A stretch of DNA of 64,000 nucleotides from Andrena cerasifolii (taxonomy: Eukaryota; Arthropoda; Insecta; Hymenoptera; Andrenidae), in assembly GCF_050908995.1 (NCBI RefSeq), contig NC_135119.1:2232001-2296000 (forward strand), read 5' to 3'. This document shows positions 54,679-64,000 of this stretch, one piece after another. Position 1 is the first letter of the stretch, and every line of letters begins with the position of its first letter. The notes below the pieces were generated by a model that worked only from the letters and a program-made list of their open reading frames with translations, made no database searches and was not told where the DNA came from. A program made the translations under genes and the position numbers.

Positions 54679-54690
54679 TGGAGGGGAGTG
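54679..54690 (+). other. Polypurine tract
   Basis: TTGGAGGGGAGTG just before the 3' LTR, the expected primer for plus-strand DNA synthesis. Confidence 0.6.
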
Positions 54691-54691
54691 C

Positions 54692-54976
54692 TGTGGGGAA
54701 CGCGTCGTGCGGCTCCCTCTAGTCGGTTCCCCCACCTCGGGATGTTGAGTGGGGAGAGGAAGAGAACGGTGGTTTCGGCGCCATGGTGTCATGGCGCCAT
54801 TGTCTGTAAGGATCCACCAGAGTAGGGCTGGAGTTCCAGCTCTCTCGCAGAGTACAAATATATACATTTCATATCGAGTTTAATAAGTTGGCTATTCACT
54901 ATCCGATCCTGAACACGTCCTTCTCTCCGTTTGATAAGTGGGGCAGTTAGCCCTAGGAGATTTGGCCAAGCCAACA
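54692..54976 (+). repeat. 3' LTR
   Basis: 285 bp, identical by eye to the 5' LTR (49499-49783), followed by the target copy CCTA. Confidence 0.9.
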
Positions 54977-55140
54977 CCTAGCAGACGGCGAAATCTGCTG
55001 TCGATCTGCTGTCGATCTGCTGTCCATCTGACATCAGGCACTGCACCTCAGGCTCCGCACATCAGAACGCAGCCAAATGCGGACACAGACTGCTGCAGTT
55101 CTGACGTCAGATTCTGCTGCCCAGATCTGGCTATCAGGAT

Positions 55141-55539
55141 AGGTACTATATATTTTAATGTCTGAAATTATTATTATTATTAAACGTCTTTATTTCACAA
55201 ACACATATATGCAATCAAGCATGTAGACGATCTTTATTTCCTCCCGTAAATATTCCGATTACAATCGCTTCGATCAACCTAATTCAGAGGCTCAGGTACA
55301 ACTTCTACCAAATATCGTGCTTCACTGCTCGATTGCCCCGTCCCGAAACCGTCAACTGTTCTGCGTCGTTGGGCTTCGGATCTTTCGACGGCGCTGCATC
55401 GATGCATACTTCTTCCCACATGCAAGAGAAAAGAAAAGACAAATGCAAAGGTTCAGTCTAAATACGTTTTCCAACCTAACCTAAAATGACACCGGGTGAA
55501 AGTTGCAGTATGCACCTATAGTGTTATCAAACCCTAAGA
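55141..55539. other. Intergenic, nothing recognised
   Basis: No gene or clear element borders seen. Confidence 0.35.
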
Positions 55540-55879
55540 TAAAGTGACCAGATATTTTCTGTTCTAATGCGGGACAAGCACGCAAGCAAGCAAAAAAAGG
55601 GTTAACAGATCTGTGAGGAGTTCTTTTCCGTAGTTTATAAAAGTATTTACAATATAATTAAAAATACACACTTGTCATTATAAAGTGATACATTGAACCG
55701 AAATTAAAAATATTTCTTTTTTCATAACAAAAAAAGTAGAGGAAATAGTAACTTTATGCCACTGCGAAAATGTAGGTTACATATCCAATCCAGGACACTT
55801 TGCGGGACACTTTTCAATGCGGGACAAAGGGCTCAAATGCGGGACTGTCCCGCACGATGCGGAACGTCTGGTCGCTTTA
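55540..55879. mobile_element. hAT-like MITE
   Basis: Ends TAAAGTGACCAGA / TCTGGTCGCTTTA with inner GCGGGACA / TGTCCCGC pairs. Flanks CCCTAAGA and CTCTAATA may be a decayed 8-bp duplication. Confidence 0.55.
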
Positions 55880-55984
55880 CTCTAATAGGGTTGGTCAAAT
55901 GAGCCTTCGTTTTTTAATAATTTGAGTATATAATATAAGTTCGAATACGTGAGTAATCTTATCAATCAGCGGTTGTACCCACAC

Positions 55985-56955
55985 AGCACAGAGGCGTTTT
56001 AAAGGCGCCTGGTCCCAGGCGCTCGGGGCGCCTTGAGTGTCCCGCGAGTGGCTTATGAGCGTCCAATATGCGCCTTTTGAGCGCCTGATGTTACAAAACG
56101 GGACGCCTTAAAGGCGCCTTAAATAGGCCTGAATTAGGATTGACAGGAGTCTTAAAGACGCCTTAAACGGGTCTGGATTAGGACTGACAGGCGTCTTAAT
56201 TATCGATAAATTAGAAGCAAACAGTTATCAAAATGAAATCAGACTGGATACAAATTCATTGTGACTTACTATATTTATTTGTTTAAATTTTGTGTACAGA
56301 TACTTTTATTAACAGACTTCGAAAAACAAGGAGGTTCTCAGTTCGAAACATATATTTGTGTCCCATGCCCACCTGGCTTTCGATGATCCCAAGGACGAAG
56401 GCGAAGGCCTCGTGGTCTCGACTACGAAGTCCCGCTGCGAGGCGTCGAAATTCTGTCTGCCACAGTCTGACGCAATACCACGTCGGGGTCACCAATGTAG
56501 GAGTTACCCGGCAGGTAGATAATTCTAGCAGGCCCTACTCCTGCAGGTGATGCACACCGAAGATTGGGAGGGATAATAATCACTCGTTTTCAAGGAATAA
56601 AATAATACTGTATTTTGAGGTTATAAAGAAATGCACACGTTGGGCCCGTACGTGCGCACAAGTGCTTGGTCGTCGAGATAATGCATGGGCAGCGTGGGGC
56701 AGCTCCGTGGCTGACTCCCACACTTCGCTTTCGGGAGGGGAAGACAGCGCTTCCTACAACATGACGCCCAAAAGGCGCCTTAGAGGCGCCTATAACACCG
56801 TCGAAAGTCCTTCAAAAGGCGCCTTTTGGACGTCTTGTAGGCGCCTTGAAGGCGCCTTTAAAACTTTGTATAGATGGCGCCAGTGTAGTTACACGGCGTC
56901 CCGAAGGCGCCTTTGAGGCGCCTTTAAGACGCCCAAAAGACGCCTTGTTACAAAT
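55985..56955. mobile_element. MITE rich in GGCGCC motifs, interrupted by an LTR fragment
   Basis: Both ends are packed with AAGGCGCC/GGCGCCTT and AAGACGCC motifs in both orientations (55995-56170 and 56765-56945). The design resembles the AAGACGT element at 30387-30818. An LTR retrotransposon fragment lies at 56290-56758. Short open frames here are shadows. Confidence 0.5.
56290..56758 (-). mobile_element. Truncated LTR retrotransposon: 5' LTR, primer site and leader
   Basis: On the minus strand an LTR-like stretch (56496-56758, TGTAGGAAGCGC to CTCCTACA) is followed by TGGTGACCCCGACGTG (56477-56494), the same tRNA-Trp primer site as the intact element, and about 190 bases of leader. LTR sequence differs from 49499-49783, so it is another family. 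No gag was found. Confidence 0.65.
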
Positions 56956-56959
56956 CGCT

Positions 56960-57970
56960 CTATCACCCTCAGTTTTTGAAAAACACAAGTTTTTGTAAAA
57001 AAGCGCACGATTTTGGGCAAGATTGAGGTATTACGTGAAAATTAAGAATGCTAGAAAGTTCAATTTAGTGTCAAAAGATAGAGGAGAGTTTCCTGAATAT
57101 AGCGGTACACATAAAAGGCCATTGTTAAATTTGATGGTTTTATATGGTTGTAAACGGCCGTCAAAGTTTAAAAAAGTGCCGATGTACATGATTTCTACGC
57201 AATACTTTTGCAATTTTACGAAAAGTTCTTTATCTAGCAACGAATTCGCTACACAGTATCGGATTCTGTAGACATTTCTGAAGAAGATCCATGAAAAAAT
57301 GCCGGAACCGTTTTTAACTCGGACTGTTTGAGAAAATATCCAGCGGGAACGCGTGCACGGTGTTTTGCCGCATGGCGGCAGTGGCGGCCATTGCTCGCCT
57401 GGCGCGACTCGTCAGGGCCGTGGCTGCGTGCAATCGACACGGTGCTCCGTAGAGTGGTCCTTAGCTATAGCAGGCATGGAATTTAAGGGGGTAGACACGG
57501 GTAATGCAGCGCGCTGTATACCGACATAATCTGGCCCGAAACATGGGTTCGGGATTTTTCGTTTTTCGTCCTTATATGAGCAGATTTGGGGCTGGGCGAG
57601 GTCTCATTCGAAAGAGGAAGGTTCAATGCGGAGGGCTCTGCTCATGGTTCAACGAGATTGTGTTGATATGTAATAATAATGAAAGTGACGTCAATCTATT
57701 CCTTATGCTTTCCCGATAAAATTGGCCCGAAAAATAACATAATTCAGACCATAATTATGAATATTACCTACGTGAAAAATTGATTTGCATAATGGAAATT
57801 AGTTTCGTTAATAGTACTCCGATTTAAATTATTTTCTGTCAATTTCATTGAGGGAATGCCAGAAATCGATTGGTGTCACTTTCGTATCTACACGATGAAA
57901 AATAATTCTCAAATAATGGTACAAATAAAAATGGAAAATTATTTGAAGCTTATGCTGAGACTTTCGAATG
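56960..57970. other. Intergenic, nothing recognised
   Basis: Includes a GC-richer patch at 57330-57460 with open frames on the minus strand that I could not assign. Confidence 0.35.
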
Positions 57971-57977
57971 AACAAAG

Positions 57978-58162
57978 TGTTGTGGCCCACGCTAAGGTGC
58001 TACGGCACTGGGCGGCCCCGCGGCGAGGCGTAGGACGCGACGCGACGGGATGTTCGGCGATGTGCCTCGAGCCGGTGGGCACGTGTAGTTTTTAGGAATA
58101 AAGATTAGTTAGTATGAACCGGGAGTTACTCATTCTTTCTCCCTGTGTCCAAAAACCTAACA
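57978..58162 (+). mobile_element. Solo LTR
   Basis: 185 bp beginning TGTTGTGGCCCACG and ending CCTAACA, flanked by an exact 5-bp duplication CAAAG (57973-57977, 58163-58167). It contains AATAAA. TG...CA ends and a 5-bp duplication fit an LTR left after recombination between two LTRs. Confidence 0.75.
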
Positions 58163-58380
58163 CAAAGTATGTGTAGCCGTCGGATGAATTTCCGACGAAT
58201 AAGCTACTTTATTCGTAGCGCTTCAAATAAAGATAACTCGGATAATTTTCATTCGACGCCAGATAAAGAAAAAGTCTCTTTTATTTGATACATTATTTAA
58301 ATCATTTTTCATTTAGATAATACCCATATCTGCTTTCGAGGCCGCTCCGGCCCCAATATGTAGGTATAATCAGCTTACAG

Positions 58381-58551
58381 CACGAAACTTTCCTTTTGCC
58401 CCGTTACGCACTTGTCAGCAACTTGGTCGACAAAAGACCAGAAACCTTTGTTGTTCGCCGCGACCAAGTGCGTACGAACTCATATATCCCCATGTACCTC
58501 GTGGTCGTCGGCGACCTGGTCGCCAGTAACTTGTCGCAAGTGCGTAACGAG
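58381..58551. mobile_element. Small inverted-repeat element
   Basis: GTTACGCACTTGTCAGCAACT on the left and its inverted equivalent on the right, between 8-bp copies of GCTTACAG (58373-58380, 58552-58559). The left side has about 20 unmatched bases, so the exact start is uncertain. Confidence 0.5.
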
Positions 58552-58559
58552 GCTTACAG

Positions 58560-58982
58560 TTTAGCTTTTACTAACGAGATCTGTATATCTCACGAATTGT
58601 TTGCAATAGAGAACCATTGCGTATTATATGTTTACCATTACTCGTAAGTATCTATCACCTAGGAACCTTTGTTTTCAAAATTTTTAATACCTTTCTATAT
58701 TTATGTATTTATTATTTTATAAAACAATCGTCGTTTTACAGAAATTGTTGTATAGTAAATGGCATAAAGAGGTCATTTTATGAATACGAATAGGGGCCGC
58801 GGCGGCCCCAAAGGTGTAACTATTAAGTAAAATTAAAGGGCAACTTAAGAGTTATTACAAGAAATGAAATTAGGCTAGGTATCTGGCGACAAATCGTAAA
58901 GTGTCGGGTGGAATAAGAATGTTGGAGGTCCAGCAACCATCGATGGATGGAGAGAACGAAGATCGACTGTTCTCTTCTAGTT
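58560..58982. other. Downstream region of the desaturase
   Basis: AT-rich apart from GGGGCCGCGGCGGCCCC near 58795. It probably contains the 3' UTR of the desaturase (minus strand). Confidence 0.35.
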
Positions 58983-61900
58983 CTACTTATCCTTCTTAAG
59001 GCTATGCATCACCACTGTCCGGTCCCTGTCTTCTTGCATCTGATCTGCGTCACCCCAGCCCCACAGTTCATGGCTACCGTTACCGGTTCTTTCCACTCTT
59101 TTTCGCACTATGTCTCTGGGTACCACTTTCAGATCGTACGCCCAGCCGATCTTCGCGAAAAAGTCAATGAACGCTGTCGTTACGTTGAATCTGTAGTTGC
59201 CTAGCTCGGACGACTTGTAGTCCCACGGGAACACGTGGTGGAAATTGTGCCAGCCCTCCCCAAGTGCTACCACGGCTACACCTAAATTCTCAGAGGGATC
59301 GATGAACCTGAAATCAGCGAATGAGTTCTAGAAAGTAGTCAGGAGTTATCTATATATATAAAAAAAAAGATGTCCTGACCGACCGACCGACCGACCGACC
59401 GACTGGCTCAAACCGTTTAACCTAGAAACGTAAAATTTGGAAGGTACATTGTTTTCGTGATGTAGGCGCCCGCTAAGGAAGGATGTTCAGAACTTCAGTC
59501 CTCAAGGGGGTGAAAAGGGGTAAGATGTATTTTCATGGATTCCTGAATATATCTTAGGCCAATTAGATATCAACTTGGTTCTTACTCACAAAGACTGCCC
59601 ACAAAAATGCCTAAAAACGTTCTCACCAAAAGGAATGAAGTACTATTTTCAACTTGAAAAATAGATGGGGACATCTTCAAGAAAAGCTTGACAGTTCATA
59701 ATTTAATCAGGTAGCAAGTTTACATCTTTCTCTGTTCTGTCGTGGGTAAAAGCGGTTTGAATGGCACAGTTATGTATTTTGTTATAAAGAATGTAGGTAC
59801 CGACTAATTCCAGAAAAATCGATTTATTTAAATAATACATGGAAAAATGGCATTTTTTTTGTTCAGTTTTCTGGCCAATGCTAACCCTGATAGCCAGATC
59901 TAGGCAGCAGAATCTGACGTCAGAACTGCAGCAGTCTGTGTCCGCATTTGGCTGCGTTCTGATGTGCAGAGCCTGAGGTGCAGTGCCTGATGTCAGATGG
60001 ACAGCAGATCGACAGCAGATTTCGCCATCTGCTGGGCACAGTAACAGCGCCATCTGAGATCCAGAATTACCAAGCAATTGCCTACAGATGGCGCTGTTGC
60101 TGTGTCTAGCAGACGGCGAAATCTGCTGTCGATCTGCTGTCGATCTGCTGTCCATCTGACATCAGGCACTGCACCTCAGGCTCCGCACATCAGAACGCAG
60201 CCAAATGCGGACACAGACTGCTGCAGTTCTGACGTCAGATTCTGCTGCCCAGATCTGGCTATCAGGGAATCGACTTACCTGTAAATTTGTGTGAAAGCTA
60301 TAACCCTAAATATAAAATACCGATAAATTGAAATTTGGATTTTTGCATGGTAAAAACAATAATTATATTCGTCTCTTACTTGACTTCAGTAGCAGACACA
60401 TATTAAAAAAATAATAACTTGAAAATTGTTAATGCGTGGGTTAGGCTTATCCCTACTTCATGCAAGATGAATGATAATATACATAGATTTTTTTAACACC
60501 TGCATGAAAATGTTTTTTTTTTACGCCTACTGAGCGGGAACAAAATTACCAATTTCACACGTATTCGCGTTTTTTACTTTTCTCCCAAGGAAACTTGTGT
60601 TGGTGGTATGAAGAAGTAATTGGTCGACTAATCAATATCGATCATGTGTGTTTATGTTGACATTACAACTGTCACAGCACCTCTTTTCATTAAAAGATAA
60701 AATGAGTGATAATAAGAGTGATAGTAATACGGAATACTACCACACGCCCCCCGATATAGCAGAAGCTGCAAAAGCGATTGAGGAAATTTTGCTACCGCCG
60801 AAATCGAAAAAAAAGTAGACAATGTACAACAAATTTATGTGGTGGAGAAATAACCAAAAAGTGGAGTCTTTATCGCAAGCAGTGCTTTTAGTTTCTTTCT
60901 TTTTATTTCAATAAAAAAGCAATCGAACATGCATATTTTTTTGCGAATCGCTCAGCAGTCTATCAAAAACACACTTTTCATGCAGGTGTTGAAAAAAGTA
61001 TTGTGCGTGAGAAGGGAGAGACGCGATTTGCCTCGCATGCAGTGCTGCCCTCGCTGCGCTCGGGCAGCAAACTTCGCGCTCGTCGGAATCGCTTTCTTCC
61101 CTCTCTTGTCACGCAATGTACTATTAAGCGATACTAACTTGTCATACGGTTTGTTCCCATAGAGATGGGCTGCAGAATTAACCAACCACGTGGCGTTCAA
61201 TGCGTAAACATAACGCAGAACCGTGGGAACGAAGAAGGCATTCGACCACGTCTCGTTCCAGCAAATAACTGGTAGAACAGTTGGCATAACGAAACACAAC
61301 AAGGGCATCAGGACACTGTAATACCTGTAAACAGATTAGGAGAGTCAAATAACAGTTTATGTTTTACATGAAAGATAAATATACTGATGGATAAAACTAT
61401 TAGCATGTCAAGCAGGCTAAAATAATATGTATGCGTTACAACTTGACTTATTATTATTATTACACTAATGATTTTAGTTCAAATTAATAAACTAGTAAAA
61501 TTTAATTGTTAAAAGAATGTGCGAGACTTGAAACTTTTACAGAGAGAAATGTAAGAATTTGTAATTAAATGTTTACGGAAAATTGTGTCATATGACAATT
61601 ACGGATTTCCAATATTGTATCGTATCTACACACATTCAAAATTGATTTTCTTAAAAAATGTTACTGCAGGGTCTAACTTTACTTTTACTCGAAGTATTCT
61701 CTTTTTTTAGTTGCATCCAGAATTATGCATCTCTTCTCAGTAGTCAACATAAATTAATTATTCTCAGATAGCACAAAAACGTCTAAACGGGGAATTCTAG
61801 TCGAGACAATCGATATTTGGAAATTAATTCTGGAAAACCTATCCTGCCTACAGGGCAGGGGTTTTGCACACATATTTATTAGTGTTTGAACTATCAACAC

Positions 61901-64000
61901 AAATTTTTGGTATGCATTATATTGAAATTTGTACAAGTTACACGCCGAAACGCAGGTCATGTCATCAAAAACCGGCCCCATCGGACGCACGAATTGCGGT
62001 TGTCCTTGTCATCTGAATCGAAAGTACCAAAGATTTTTTTTAAACTATATAAGTGTAGTTATCGCCCCTAGCAGATGTAACCAAGTCCGGACATTGTTAC
62101 CGAAATCGCAGCTGTTTAAAAATTTATATTTGATTTTTTCGACTTTCCTTGACCTAAAACAAGGTGTGTGATAGGTTGTATTAAAACTATTAATATAATT
62201 CTAGTTCGGGCTATAGGTACACATTCACTTTTAATGTGTGTAAAATTTTAGCTCAATCGGTCCAGTGGTTTTTGAGAAAAATGTGCGCCCGATTTAAAAA
62301 AAATTGTTTCGAGAAAAACGCGTTTAAAGTTTTTCATGCAGTTACGACCTATACAACTGAAGTTACGGTAGATAACGACTAATTTCTGTAACTTATCCCT
62401 AATCTGCCAAACCAGGACAGCCTCCCTGGTCGGCCTCCCGATCGTCCTCTTGAAGGGAGCCGACCCAGTGATGCCAGATCGGGGACGGGTTCCCTCGAGA
62501 ATTTCCCCCACCTCGCGCACACTACGCCGGAGCTGCGTGTCCGTGAGTTGGACTCCGAAGCGCCGAGCTCATGGACACGCTACTCTGGCGTAGTATGCGC
62601 GAGGTGGGGGAAATTCTCGAGGGAACCCGTCCCCGATCTGGCATCACAGAGCCCACCTTCTCTCCTATCTTCAGCTGCGAGCACCAGCAGGCTATGCACG
62701 GGCCTATACCCGGTGCTCGCAACAGTAATATGCGTGTTAAAAAGTGAAATAAATACGTCGTCTTTATTGTTTTGTAGGAAGTAAACCAAAGTTTATCAGC
62801 GTATCAGATAAGTACGTTTAGATTCTATGTTCCTTTAGTAATGTGTACATGATATTATTTATTTGTAAATGATAATATTTTCTGCCGTAAATATCGCATA
62901 AACTATAGAGGTACCATTGGGGCAAAAAGTCCCTTATTGGGACTGTTACCTCGCATGGGAACTTATGGCCCCTCCACTTGAAATTAGAAAACTATTTATA
63001 TTTATTTTTATTTTCTAGAATGTACCACTACAAAAGCGAACCGATCGCGGCATGAAGTCTTTAGAAATTATGTAACGAGCTGCAGAGGACGTAATAAAGG
63101 GTAAAATGAAGTTATGTAAGGCAGCCAGGGAATATGGTATTTTGTAGAAAATCTTTGAATAGATTTATTGCAAGGCATAAAGAACATCCGGGTAAAGTTT
63201 GTTTTGGATATGCAACGGTACGACAAGTGTTGTGTGTTGTGTTCTGTTTTGTATGAAATTATATTTTTTATTATTTGCTTTCGTAATAAGATGGACAAAG
63301 CATAAAAGAATGATGCTAAAGTCTTTAGGGGTGGTATTCTCAGTCGCTAGCAAATGCTTGAGAATAGGTAGCCACTATGAATACCGGCCTAAATAGTGTT
63401 TTTGTTTTGGTTGAGAGAAGATATTTGTTAGTTTTTAGTTCAAAGTGAGTCTCTGACATATATTTTTATTTTTTGTTAAGGAAATAATGCTTTCCTTTCA
63501 TATTGTATGCCGAAAATAATTGGTTTAATAAATATTTGTTGATTTAAGAAGAGTTTTTTACTTATGTACTGAGTTTTGTTTCACACGAAAAGTTGGTTAG
63601 AAGATATTAGGGACTTTTTACCCCAAGCAATGAACTTTTTGCCCCGCACATGGGGCAACAAGTCCATTTTGAATTGACGAACATTTTGTGGTATAACTCA
63701 ACAAAAAGTAACAGTATCACCAAACGAACTTCGTAAATGTAAAGCCTTATAGTTATAGTTTTATAAAATAACACCAAATACCTCTAGATTGTTAGTACTA
63801 AATTTTACATAAGTTTGTACGAAAAACGGGACTATTAGCCCCATCCTACCCTACTTGCTGATTGCTGGGTACCTAATATGTCCCCCGCAAAAAGATTAAG
63901 AATAGATTAACCCACGGAAAGCATCTTTTTCCTATACAATGAATATACGCGTAAAGATGATGAAAAAACAATCCTACCTTTTCTGGAAGGCAAGTATTGG
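58983..64000 (-). CDS. Acyl-CoA desaturase, C-terminal part (runs off the window)
   Basis: Three minus-strand exons in frame: 63978-64000 (partial), 61139-61324 and 58983-59307, with stop TAG at 58983-58985. The joined C-terminus starts PILAFQKRYYSVLMP. It contains a hydrophobic helix pair (LLCFVMPTVLPVICW, FFVPTVLRYVYALNATWLV), the NSAAH motif and the third histidine box HNFHH within ALGEGWHNFHHVFPWDYK. It ends in a charged tail. These are hallmarks of membrane-bound, di-iron acyl-CoA desaturases in the ER, which introduce a double bond into fatty acyl-CoA and, in insects, feed cuticular hydrocarbon and pheromone synthesis. The first two histidine boxes lie beyond 64000. Intron 61325-63977 and intron 59308-61138 hold transposons. 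The donor at 61138 is GTTAGT. The exact delta specificity cannot be told. Confidence 0.93.
59350..59690 (+). mobile_element. Helentron-like 5' end (possible)
   Basis: A TA run followed by A-run, then (GACC)n and a conserved-looking leader (CTCAAACCGTTTAACCTAG, TTTGGAAGGTACA). This order is reminiscent of the 5' ends of non-autonomous Helentrons in animals. No 3' end was found. Confidence 0.35.
59376..59401. repeat. (GACC)n microsatellite
   Basis: Six to seven perfect GACC units. Confidence 0.9.
59890..60269. mobile_element. CCCTGATAGCC-family MITE, complete copy in desaturase intron
   Basis: Ends CCCTGATAGCC / GGCTATCAGGG with long, nearly palindromic arms (CAGAATCTGACGTCAGAACTG and complement; GACAGCAGAT; AACAGCGCCATCTG). 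It shows the structure of the copy split by the retrotransposon at 49499-54976. Confidence 0.85.
60495..61126 (+). mobile_element. Crypton-like element next to a desaturase splice donor
   Basis: Shares both ends with 47745-48136. It contains the start of a possible tyrosine-recombinase-type protein (60702 onward). The right end (CACGCAATGTACTATTA) stops about 12 bases from the exon end at 61139. No simple terminal inverted repeats; a subterminal inverted copy of the left end lies near 60973-60991. Confidence 0.45.
60702..60896 (+). pseudogene. N-terminal fragment of a Crypton-like recombinase
   Basis: ATG at 60702 gives MSDNKSDSNTEYYHTPPDIA, then an Ala/Glu/Ile helix and KSKKK, and meets TAG at 60816-60818. 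In the same frame it continues MYNKFMWWRNNQKVESLSQA. The pattern MYNxFMxWRxxxxVxSxSxxVLL resembles the N-terminal helical domain of tyrosine-recombinase-like proteins common in insect genomes. The TAG and the lack of any catalytic domain downstream show it is dead. Family assignment is tentative. Confidence 0.4.
61325..62465. other. Desaturase intron, left part
   Basis: AT-rich intronic sequence with no recognised gene. A stretch at 62250-62330 (TCGAGAAAAACGCGTTTAAAG) resembles short motifs in the elements at 15999-17040 and 27582-28035. Confidence 0.4.
62466..62649. mobile_element. Hairpin hAT-like MITE in desaturase intron
   Basis: 184 bp, ends CAGTGATGCCAG / CTGGCATCACAG, arms about 80 bp and nearly perfect (GGGACGGGTTCCCTCGAG and complement). 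Flanks AGCCGACC and AGCCCACC are an 8-bp duplication with one change. Confidence 0.75.
62900..63858 (+). mobile_element. Pogo-like element in desaturase intron
   Basis: The right end (GGACTATTAGCCCCATCCTACCC followed by TA) is the same family as 13563-15907. The left border is not clear. It keeps remains of a pogo-type helix-turn-helix. Confidence 0.6.
63025..63235 (+). pseudogene. Pogo transposase N-terminal helix-turn-helix, broken
   Basis: In the frame of 63031 the sequence reads QKRTDRGMKSLEIM, a stop, then RAAEDVIKGKMKLCKAAREYGI. After a frame change RFIARHKEHPGKVCFGYATV follows. The pattern K-R-K-T-D-R...A...G-x-K-A-A-x-x-Y-G-V is typical of the pipsqueak/CENP-B-type DNA-binding domain at the start of pogo transposases. 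Stops and a frameshift show decay. Confidence 0.65.

Larger units (their letters stand above)
49499..54976 (+). mobile_element. Intact Ty3/gypsy LTR retrotransposon, CsRn1/Kabuki-like
   Basis: 5478 bp with two 285-bp LTRs that I read as identical, a 4-bp target duplication CCTA (49495-49498, 54977-54980), a tRNA-Trp primer site, gag, pol and a polypurine tract. The pol order is protease, reverse transcriptase, RNase H, integrase, as in Ty3/gypsy. tRNA-Trp priming and the Gag CHCC motif point to the CsRn1/Kabuki group. There is no envelope gene. Both frames are uninterrupted, so the copy may be active or only recently silenced. Confidence 0.9.
49270..55140. mobile_element. CCCTGATAGCC-family MITE split by an LTR retrotransposon
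   Basis: The left half (49270-49498, CCCTGATAGCCAGATCTGGG onward) and right half (54977-55140, ending CAGATCTGGCTATCAGG) join at the retrotransposon's target CCTA. Rejoined in order they parallel the uninterrupted copy at 59890-60269. Confidence 0.8.

Overview
This is an AT-rich stretch of an insect nuclear genome. There are no bacterial operons, ribosome binding sites or CRISPR arrays; genes have spliced exons with GT-AG introns; and most of the sequence is DNA transposons and short inverted-repeat elements (MITEs) of piggyBac-like (TTAA target), hAT-like (8-bp target) and mariner/pogo-like (TA target) type. The two host genes I can read are a ring-canal kelch orthologue (BTB-BACK-Kelch, plus strand, coding 38308-44630 in nine exons) and the 3' part of an acyl-CoA desaturase (minus strand, exons at 63978-64000, 61139-61324 and 58983-59307). 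I cannot place the species from sequence alone; a hymenopteran would fit, but this is a guess.

Layout. 1-12 kb: transposon relics, including a pogo-type transposase C-terminal zinc finger (1158-1361) and a decayed Polinton/Maverick (about 5241-11405) with protein-primed DNA polymerase B and chromodomain-integrase remains between long inverted arms. 12-38 kb: no recognised host gene; MITEs and foldbacks, often nested two to four deep, plus several tandem repeats. 38.3-46.9 kb: kelch, with transposons in introns 4, 7 and 8 and a long 3' open frame. 47-55 kb: MITEs and one intact LTR retrotransposon (49499-54976) with identical 285-bp LTRs. 55-58.9 kb: LTR fragments, a solo LTR, MITEs. 59-64 kb: desaturase, with transposons in both introns.

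The observation I rate highest is in kelch. Its reading frame ends in TGA (44628-44630) and then continues in the same frame, without an intron, for another 537 codons to TAA at 46242-46244. Translational readthrough of the kelch UGA is established in Drosophila. Here a nested stem-loop (44634-44726), including a perfect 9-bp stem, begins a few bases after the UGA and is a plausible stimulator of readthrough. The predicted products are a 621-residue kelch and a 1159-residue extended kelch with an Asn-rich, Cys/His-rich tail.

The second well-supported system is the LTR retrotransposon. It has a tRNA-Trp primer site, a Gag with a CHCC zinc motif (both as in the CsRn1/Kabuki branch of Ty3/gypsy), a complete Pol, and a textbook -1 frameshift signal (A AAA AAC, 6-nt spacer, hairpin) at the gag stop. 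It landed inside a MITE that occurs several more times nearby and left a 4-bp target duplication.
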